Positions 57,409 to 63,993 of a stretch of DNA of 63,993 nt are shown here, piece by piece (within the stretch, counting starts at the first letter, position 1; each line of letters begins with the position of its first letter). The notes under the pieces were generated by a model, which was not told where the DNA came from, did not search any database, and worked only from the letters and a program-made list of their open reading frames with translations. Made by a program: the position numbers and the translations under genes. Source of the stretch: Rhodobacteraceae bacterium MED-G08 (lineage in GTDB: Bacteria; Pseudomonadota; Alphaproteobacteria; Rhodobacterales; Rhodobacteraceae); NCBI GenBank assembly GCA_002457055.1, contig NTKT01000013.1:1-63993 (forward strand), given 5' to 3'.

Positions 57409-59220
57409 CTAAAATGTCCGCTCTTTTGGTGCTATTTTTTCCAAACTTATGCCTCCCTGCTCTTCGGACGAAAGAGGCTCTTTTATTACAGGCCGATAGC
57501 TTAAATCAATTGAATTTGCGTTGTCAGAAAATCTTGCGATCGTATGTACACGCCATTTTTCATCATCACGACTCGCAAAATCTTCATGAGCGTGTGCACC
57601 TCGACTTTCTTTCCTGGCTTCAGCACCCCAAATAGTACTTAATGCGTTCGGCATTAGATTTGTAAGCTCTAATGTTTCCATCAAATCACTATTCCAGACT
57701 AGACTTCTGTCGGTAACTGACAAATCTTTTACATCAGATGCAATTTTATTCATCTTTTTGACACCATTCGCGAGCGTCTCTGATGTTCTAAAAACAGCCG
57801 CATCCTCTTGCATGGTTTTTTGCATTTGCAACCTGAGGTCAGCTGTCGGAATTTCACCTTTCGCATAACGGAGATTGTCAAAACGATCAAAAGCTTGGTC
57901 AATTGATAGCTTATTTAGTTCTGGATTAGATGAACTTGAATCTACAACTTCACCAGCTTTTATTGCCGCTGCTCTTCCAAAAACCACGAGGTCAATTAAA
58001 GAATTAGAACCTAATCTATTAGCCCCATGAACTGAAGCGCAACCAGCTTCGCCAACAGCCATTAAGCCTGGCACAATTTCATTTGGGTTTTCTGGTTTAG
58101 GACTCAAAACCTCACCCCAATAATTTGTGGGGATACCGCCCATGTTATAATGAACCGTTGGGAGCACTGGTATTGGCTCTTTGGTAACATCGACTCCAGC
58201 AAAAATTTTTGCAGACTCAGAAATGCCAGGAAGCCTTTCCGCAAGCGCATCTTCTGGTAAATGACTCAGATTAAGATGTATGTGATCTCCTGACTTACCC
58301 GCGCCTCGACCTTCACGAATTTCCATAGTCATGCAGCGGCTTACGTAATCTCTGGGAGCTAAGTCTTTATAATGTGGAGCGTACCGCTCCATGAAACGTT
58401 CTCCCTCTGAATTCGTCAAATAACCACCCTCACCTCGAGCCCCTTCTGTAATTAAACAGCCTGAACCATAAATGCCGGTTGGGTGAAATTGTACAAACTC
58501 CATATCTTGAAGCGGAAGTCCAGCACGAGCAATCATGCCACCACCATCACCGGTACATGTATGAGCTGATGTTGCGCTAAAATACGCCCTCCCGTAGCCA
58601 CCGGTTGCGAGGACAACCATTTTCGAGTTAAACACATGGAAGGACCCATCATCCAACTTCCAGCAAACAACACCTTGGCAGCGCCCATCTTCGGCCATTA
58701 TCAAATCAACAGCAAAGTACTCAATATAGAATTCAGCGTTCTGCTTCAGTGATTGACCATATAATGTATGCAGGATTGCATGACCGGTCCTATCCGCCGC
58801 CGCACACGTTCTTTGAACTGGCGGTCCGTCACCAAATTCTGTCGTATGACCGCCAAACGGACGTTGATAAATCTCACCCTTTTCAGTTCTACTGAAAGGA
58901 ACCCCATAGTGTTCCAGCTCATATACAGCCTTAGGTGCTTCTCTAGCCAAATACTCCATAGCATCGGTGTCACCAAGCCAATCCGAGCCTTTAACCGTAT
59001 CATACATATGCCACTGCCAATGATCAGGACCCATGTTTCCAAGTGAAGCCGCTATGCCACCTTGTGCCGCTACGGTATGCGAACGAGTAGGGAAAACCTT
59101 TGTTATGCAAGCTGTTTTGAGACCTTGCTCAGCCATGCCCAAAGTTGCACGAAGTCCTGAGCCACCGGCGCCCACAACAACTACATCATACTCGTGGATT
59201 TCATGAGAATATGCTTTCAA
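57409..59220 (-). CDS. sdhA: Succinate dehydrogenase flavoprotein subunit
   Basis: 603-aa catalytic subunit oxidising succinate to fumarate. FAD loop [21 protein letters not shown] (about 13-33), the His linking FAD covalently in [10 protein letters not shown] (about 46-55), [21 protein letters not shown] (about 246-266) with the catalytic region, and [16 protein letters not shown] near 400. It starts at a TTG (59220) with AGGGA eight bases upstream; the alignment of the N terminus with family members supports this rare start. Between sdhD and sdhB. Confidence 0.97.
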   Translation of the reverse strand: MKAYSHEIHEYDVVVVGAGGSGLRATLGMAEQGLKTACITKVFPTRSHTVAAQGGIAASLGNMGPDHWQWHMYDTVKGSDWLGDTDAMEYLAREAPKAVYELEHYGVPFSRTEKGEIYQRPFGGHTTEFGDGPPVQRTCAAADRTGHAILHTLYGQSLKQNAEFYIEYFAVDLIMAEDGRCQGVVCWKLDDGSFHVFNSKMVVLATGGYGRAYFSATSAHTCTGDGGGMIARAGLPLQDMEFVQFHPTGIYGSGCLITEGARGEGGYLTNSEGERFMERYAPHYKDLAPRDYVSRCMTMEIREGRGAGKSGDHIHLNLSHLPEDALAERLPGISESAKIFAGVDVTKEPIPVLPTVHYNMGGIPTNYWGEVLSPKPENPNEIVPGLMAVGEAGCASVHGANRLGSNSLIDLVVFGRAAAIKAGEVVDSSSSNPELNKLSIDQAFDRFDNLRYAKGEIPTADLRLQMQKTMQEDAAVFRTSETLANGVKKMNKIASDVKDLSVTDRSLVWNSDLMETLELTNLMPNALSTIWGAEARKESRGAHAHEDFASRDDEKWRVHTIARFSDNANSIDLSYRPVIKEPLSSEEQGGISLEKIAPKERTF

Positions 59221-59230
59221 TGAAAAGTCC

Positions 59231-59572
59231 CTATAACAATATTTTAGTCAACGCAAAAAGTGTTAGTCCAATCAACAGATAAGATAAGGCAATGGTAATA
59301 TTTATCCATACTTTGCTCATACTTCCGTGCACATAATCCTCTATCAAAACCTGAACTCCACTTTTAAAATGTAGCAGACCTACTGTAAAAGTTAATGCGA
59401 CGATAAGCGCATAAATAGGCTGTTCAAGTTTCGCCAGAATTATTTCACGTTTTTCACCAACAATAGGTGCTATTGTAAATAAAAAAAGTGGGATCAGCAG
59501 TACTAATATCATAGAGCTAATTTTCATGGCTCTAAAGTGCGAGGTTCCTGTTTTAATCATTTTGAATGTCAT
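59231..59572 (-). CDS. sdhD: Succinate dehydrogenase membrane anchor subunit
   Basis: 113-aa membrane anchor with three hydrophobic segments (about 17-37, 50-64 and 86-112). The family heme/quinone-region motif is [16 protein letters not shown] (about 63-78). It anchors SdhAB and helps bind ubiquinone and heme b. Lies 37 bp after sdhC and 10 bp ahead of sdhA. Confidence 0.92.
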   Translation of the reverse strand: MTFKMIKTGTSHFRAMKISSMILVLLIPLFLFTIAPIVGEKREIILAKLEQPIYALIVALTFTVGLLHFKSGVQVLIEDYVHGSMSKVWINITIALSYLLIGLTLFALTKILL

Positions 59573-59609
59573 TTATCTGATACCTTAATATAATTAATGT
59601 ACAATGAGT

Positions 59610-59993
59610 TCACAAAAATAAAACGGTTACGAAGGTCAAAGCAAAGGAGCCAATCACCACAGACCAGCCTAAAAGTCTTGATTTTCTAATATCAAGCCAT
59701 ACCGCGTGATCCCAAATAAGATGCCTAATGCCTGCTAAAGTGTGATACCAAAGGGCCCAGAGAGATCCAATTAAAATCAGCTTGCCAAACCAACTCGAAA
59801 TTATCGCATTTACAGCCCGAAAACTAGCATCAGAAGTAGCTGCAGCAAGTAACCAACTCACAAATAGTATAACGCCAACAATCAGTGCATTACCAGTAAT
59901 CCTCGTAAGAATTGAAGTAATAGCATGCAACTGCCATTTATAAACTGATAGATGCGGTGACAGTGGGCGTTGATTACTCTTTGAAGTCGACAT
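59610..59993 (-). CDS. sdhC: Succinate dehydrogenase cytochrome b556 subunit
   Basis: 127-aa three-helix subunit. RPLSPHLSVYKWQLHAITSILTRITG (about 9-34) is the SdhC signature, and the heme-ligand His is in WYHTLAGIRHLIWD (about 80-93). The start is taken at the ATG at 59993 instead of an upstream TTG. First gene of sdhCDAB; 102 bp separate it from the DUF1737 gene upstream. Confidence 0.94.
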   Translation of the reverse strand: MSTSKSNQRPLSPHLSVYKWQLHAITSILTRITGNALIVGVILFVSWLLAAATSDASFRAVNAIISSWFGKLILIGSLWALWYHTLAGIRHLIWDHAVWLDIRKSRLLGWSVVIGSFALTFVTVLFL

Positions 59994-60095
59994 TGTTGGG
60001 CTTATACCTATCAAGCAGAAGTTGTGTTATGGACTTATTGCGGGAACAATACATAGATTAAATTTTTAATTAGGGCCAGAGGCTAAGATTATATT

Positions 60096-60302
60096 TCATT
60101 GTTCTCCCAACTTCATGTCTGCATCGTAGTCCTGACTAACATTCTTGATCACAGCTTGAGCACAACGCATCTTACTGGTTTGACCGTCATAACTATACTG
60201 AGGATCCCCGTAAAGACACCAACCTCTTGCCAATGCTAAACTCACCTTGTGACAAAACTCAGAACTGTCTTCGCCTGTAAGCAATCTATATAGCTGTGCC
60301 AC
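60096..60302 (-). CDS. DUF1737 domain protein
   Basis: 68-aa protein; with a GTG start at 60302 it reads VAQLYRLLTGEDSSEFCHKVSLALARGWCLYGDP, which is the DUF1737 pattern, and ends DADMKLGEQ like the family. The GTG overlaps the nnrU stop by one base (TAGTG), so the longer upstream frame to 60341 is rejected. Two conserved cysteines are visible. Function is unknown. Confidence 0.87.
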   Translation of the reverse strand: MAQLYRLLTGEDSSEFCHKVSLALARGWCLYGDPQYSYDGQTSKMRCAQAVIKNVSQDYDADMKLGEQ

Positions 60303-60853
60303 TACGCAGCTCCCGGGAATGGCCAAACACCTAAAGCCCAATGAATACCCGAAACTAAAACATATACAGACAATACTATAACCACCAGAACTGCATCCTT
60401 TTTTGCCTCACCGGGTTCTGGTCGCTCCCATGTTTCAGATTTGTTTATTAAAACTACAGCCATTGCAGCCCACGCCAACATTGAACCAAATAGAATTATC
60501 GATGCCAAATCACCATTTACCAAAAGGTGTGCAAGAGCCCAAATTTTTACAGATGTAAGCATTGGATGGCGCAAACGACCTCGTAAGCGACCTTTTGTAT
60601 GACCGATTGCAAATACAAAAACAGCTGCAACCATCATTAAGTTATTAATATGAAGGAAAAATTGTGGAGGTGTCCAAACGCCGATGTACTCGGCAGATCT
60701 ATAACCTAAGATCATGAGTACCAATGATATGATTATCAAGAAAGCAACGGCACCCTTGCCAGCATTTCCTAAGGAATTCCTGAAATTCGGCAATAAGCGC
60801 TTGAATGTATGTGCAATTATCCAAAGAATATTTCCAAATATTAAAAGTGTCAT
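60302..60853 (-). CDS. nnrU: NnrU family integral membrane protein
   Basis: 183-aa membrane protein with five to six hydrophobic helices; MTLLIFGNILWIIAHTFKRLLP at the start and GHTKGRLRGRLRHPMLTSVKIWALAHLLVNGD (about 80-111) match NnrU, first described beside denitrification genes in Rhodobacter and Agrobacterium-type bacteria. No denitrification genes are nearby; here it heads a run with DUF1737 and sdhCDAB. The ATG at 60853 has AGAGAG ahead of it and is preferred over the frame start at 60916. Confidence 0.88.
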   Translation of the reverse strand: MTLLIFGNILWIIAHTFKRLLPNFRNSLGNAGKGAVAFLIIISLVLMILGYRSAEYIGVWTPPQFFLHINNLMMVAAVFVFAIGHTKGRLRGRLRHPMLTSVKIWALAHLLVNGDLASIILFGSMLAWAAMAVVLINKSETWERPEPGEAKKDAVLVVIVLSVYVLVSGIHWALGVWPFPGAA

Positions 60854-61066
60854 AAGTTCTCTCTTTTGCTTAAAATTAGATCCATTTAATTCGGTATTAA
60901 ACGTAGACAAATTCAATGTCGAGTAATGGTAAAATTTACAAAATACCGGAAGAAACTAAAATGTTCGGCTGCATTTAAATTTACAATAAAAAATCGTTAG
61001 AAGTCACAAATAAGTTTGTAAAGCTGTAATTAAAAAAAATTATATTAAAAAGATGTCTAACTCTGA

Positions 61067-62104
<1,038 letters not shown>

Positions 62105-62140
62105 ATAGGATCACTTATGTTGATCCCTGAGTCAAAATTG

Positions 62141-62158
62141 CCCCGCTTAAATACGGGG
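62141..62158 (+). repeat. Hairpin after mdh (possible terminator)
   Basis: CCCCG (62141-62145) and CGGGG (62154-62158) flank an 8-nt loop 37 bp after the mdh stop. There is no T-run, so termination is uncertain; it may be a stabilising 3' hairpin. The rest of the gap up to 62200 holds nothing recognisable. Confidence 0.4.
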
Positions 62159-62200
62159 ATATAGGCATTTAACCAATATTGATAAACCTTATTGATCAAC

Positions 62201-62234
62201 TATGTGATCACAAAATTATGATTGTGATCACATA
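62201..62234. promoter_or_regulatory. Paired palindromic operator candidate upstream of sucC
   Basis: Two copies of the perfect palindrome TGTGATCACA (62203-62212 and 62223-62232), themselves within 13-bp inverted arms (TATGTGATCACAA and its complement) separated by 8 bp. Centres are 20 bp apart, about two DNA turns. They lie 101 bp upstream of sucC. GntR-type regulators bind motifs of this kind; the protein is unidentified. Confidence 0.6.
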
Positions 62235-62335
62235 TCTATGAATTATTATTTATTTCATAAAATTTTCAAAAATTTAGTAGAAACTTCAGTGTCTTAATGG
62301 CCTTTTGACGATCAAGGTAAATCAGGAAAATAAAT

Positions 62336-63529
62336 ATGAATATTCACGAATACCAGGCAAAAGCTCTACTTAGAAGCTATGGCGCACCCGTTTCGGATGG
62401 AAGAATTGTCCTTAAGTCAGAGGATGCTAAAACTGCAGCAGGTGAACTAGATGGTCCACTTTGGGTGGTAAAGGCTCAGATCCACGCGGGAGGGCGCGGC
62501 AAAGGTTCTTTTTTAGAAACAGATGCCGGAACTAAAGGCGGGGTACGAATTACCAAATCAGTGGAAGAAGCTGCCTCCGAAGCAAAGAAAATGCTTGGCC
62601 GCACCTTGGTTACCCACCAGACCGGTCCGATCGGCAAACAAGTAAATCGAGTATATATTGAGGATGGCTCTGACATCACCAGAGAATTATATCTAGCTAT
62701 TTTGGTAGATCGTCAATCAAGCAGAATTTCATTTGTATGCTCTACCGAGGGTGGAATGGATATTGAAGCCGTTGCCGCAACTTCTCCAGAAAAAATCTTA
62801 TCATTCTCAATAGATCCGACCACATCATTTCAACCATATCATGGCCGGAGGATAGCTTTCATGTTGGGGCTGGAAGGTAAACAATTAAAGCAGTGTGTCT
62901 CGTTAATGAGCACCCTTTATAACCTCTTTGTTGATAAAGATATGGAGATGTTAGAAATCAATCCATTAATTGTATCTGGCTCTGGAGATCTAAAATGTTT
63001 GGATGCAAAAATGGGCTTTGATGGAAATGCAACATATAGACATGCAGATATAGCAGAGCTGCGCGACACTACGGAAGAAGATCCAAAGGAATTAGAAGCT
63101 TCAAAATATGATTTGAATTACATTGCTTTGGATGGTGAGATTGGCTGCATGGTCAACGGCGCCGGGTTAGCGATGGCCACCATGGACATTATTAAGTTGT
63201 ATGGGGCCGAGCCAGCAAATTTCTTGGACGTGGGTGGTGGTGCAACAAAAGAGAAAGTCACTGAAGCGTTCAAAATAATAACATCAGATCCAAACGTTAA
63301 AGGTATTTTAGTAAATATTTTTGGGGGGATCATGAGATGCGACGTGATTGCCGAGGGCGTTGTAGCCGCGGTCAAAGAAGTAGGCTTAAAGGTGCCACTA
63401 GTTGTCAGATTAGAAGGAACAAATGTAGAGGCAGGAAATAAAATCATAAACTCATCAGGCTTAGATGTAATTGCAGCTAATAATTTAAAAGACGGCGCCG
63501 AGAAAATAGTTAAAGCGGTAAAAGGGTAA
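62336..63529 (+). CDS. sucC: Succinyl-CoA ligase beta subunit
   Basis: 397-aa ATP-grasp subunit. [23 protein letters not shown] at the start, [10 protein letters not shown] nucleotide-loop (about 46-55), EINPLIV metal site (about 202-208) and [17 protein letters not shown] (about 327-343) are characteristic. It makes ATP or GTP from succinyl-CoA in the TCA cycle. AGGA lies ahead of the ATG. sucD follows after 4 bp. Confidence 0.97.
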   Translation: MNIHEYQAKALLRSYGAPVSDGRIVLKSEDAKTAAGELDGPLWVVKAQIHAGGRGKGSFLETDAGTKGGVRITKSVEEAASEAKKMLGRTLVTHQTGPIGKQVNRVYIEDGSDITRELYLAILVDRQSSRISFVCSTEGGMDIEAVAATSPEKILSFSIDPTTSFQPYHGRRIAFMLGLEGKQLKQCVSLMSTLYNLFVDKDMEMLEINPLIVSGSGDLKCLDAKMGFDGNATYRHADIAELRDTTEEDPKELEASKYDLNYIALDGEIGCMVNGAGLAMATMDIIKLYGAEPANFLDVGGGATKEKVTEAFKIITSDPNVKGILVNIFGGIMRCDVIAEGVVAAVKEVGLKVPLVVRLEGTNVEAGNKIINSSGLDVIAANNLKDGAEKIVKAVKG

Positions 63530-63533
63530 AACG

Positions 63534-63993
63534 ATGGCAATTCTAGTTAATGAAAACACCAGGGTAATTTGCCAAGGGTTTACAGGGTCACAAGGTACAT
63601 TTCATAGTGAACAGGCCATCGAATACGGTACAAATATGGTCGGAGGGGTCACTCCTGGCAAAGGTGGTTTAAAACATATTGGGTTGCCTGTTTTTAACTC
63701 AGTTCATGAAGCAAAAAGTGCTACTGGGGCAAATGCAAGCGTGATATACGTGCCACCACCATTCGCCGCCGACTCGATCCTGGAAGCAATAGACGCTGAA
63801 ATCGAACTTATAGTTGCAATTACTGAGGGAATACCAGTCTTAGACATGGTTAAAGTTAAGCGGGCACTGGAAACCTCAAAATCAACTTTAATCGGACCAA
63901 ACTGTCCCGGTGTAATTACCCCGGGCTCATGTAAAATTGGTATAATGCCAGGTCATATTCACCGCGAAGGGTCCGTTGGTGTCGTGTCACGAT
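63534..63993 (+). CDS. sucD: Succinyl-CoA ligase alpha subunit (partial, runs off the window)
   Basis: The first 153 codons are present, starting [44 protein letters not shown] (about 21-44), [16 protein letters not shown] and [18 protein letters not shown] follow, as in SucD (CoA-binding domain). The catalytic phospho-His region lies beyond the window. The ATG at 63534 is 4 bp after the sucC stop. The gene is intact as far as visible; the truncation is the window edge only. Confidence 0.96.
   Translation, partial: MAILVNENTRVICQGFTGSQGTFHSEQAIEYGTNMVGGVTPGKGGLKHIGLPVFNSVHEAKSATGANASVIYVPPPFAADSILEAIDAEIELIVAITEGIPVLDMVKVKRALETSKSTLIGPNCPGVITPGSCKIGIMPGHIHREGSVGVVSR

Noticed and set aside
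62203..62232. CRP/FNR binding site
   Set aside because: CRP needs TGTGA-N6-TCACA and FNR TTGAT-N4-ATCAA; here the half-sites meet without a spacer in each palindrome, so neither consensus is met.

Overview
The window reads as about 64 kb of chromosome from an AT-rich alphaproteobacterium, most likely a streamlined marine Rhodobacterales (Roseobacter-type) lineage. Three things point there. Crotonyl-CoA carboxylase/reductase and ethylmalonyl-CoA mutase are divergent neighbours. The linkages lysC-ptsP, perM-hda-ppx, pccB-orf-pccA and nnrU-DUF1737-sdhCDAB are alphaproteobacterial. The genes are packed tightly, with many 1-4 bp overlaps. The base composition, roughly 40% GC by eye, is low for this group. 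This is a taxonomic inference from content and remembered homologues; no search was run. I see no prophage, insertion sequence, CRISPR array, integrase or plasmid gene. Almost everything is core metabolism and informational machinery.

Layout. 1-5.5 kb: tRNA-Ser, ychF, trpA, an FMN lactate dehydrogenase, rplY, pth and a DUF2237 gene. 5.5-11 kb: proS, a PerM/AI-2E membrane protein, hda, ppx and a TerB-DnaJ protein. 10.4-18.4 kb (minus strand): the propionyl-CoA assimilation run pccB-orf-pccA-mcm, followed by a VOC protein, a GNAT acetyltransferase and the TerB-DnaJ gene. 18.5-25.6 kb: transporters (MFS, two EamA, LysE), a BetA-like GMC oxidoreductase, yebC and ymdB. 25.7-31.3 kb: fau, mgtE, guanine deaminase, 8-oxoguanine deaminase and hisN. 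31.4-36.4 kb: quinone reductase, a Bax-inhibitor-1 protein, rpmG, the RNase P RNA, an Excalibur-type lipoprotein and gatCA. 36.5-41.5 kb: the 5-oxoprolinase set pxpBCA, a zinc alcohol dehydrogenase, a PhyH-type dioxygenase and DUF1178. 41.6-51.6 kb: lysC, ptsP, ileS, tadA, an RsuA/RluB synthase, dtd and a RecD-like helicase. 51.8-55.3 kb: the divergent pair ccr and ecm. 55.4-64 kb: GNAT, deoD, the sdh operon, DUF1737, nnrU, mdh, sucC and the start of sucD (cut by the window edge).

How it fits together. ccr and ecm make and rearrange ethylmalonyl-CoA for acetyl-CoA assimilation. pccAB and mcm carry propionyl-CoA to succinyl-CoA. sucCD, sdhCDAB and mdh then take succinyl-CoA to oxaloacetate. 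A large part of a C2/C3 assimilation route is therefore within one window, while the epimerase and the later ethylmalonyl-CoA enzymes are not. A second theme is nitrogen scavenging: guanine and 8-oxoguanine deaminases, purine nucleoside phosphorylase and 5-oxoprolinase.

No wholly new system stands out. The most interesting unexplained signals are two identical TGTGATCACA palindromes exactly 20 bp apart upstream of sucC; a TTGCAA-centred element overlapping the putative ccr promoter; an 11-bp tandem repeat plus GC-rich hairpin between ptsP and ileS; an unassigned small gene inside the pcc operon; and the apparent absence of ppk between hda and ppx. Several genes appear to use GTG or TTG starts with good ribosome binding sites, and several others are best started downstream of the longest open frame.
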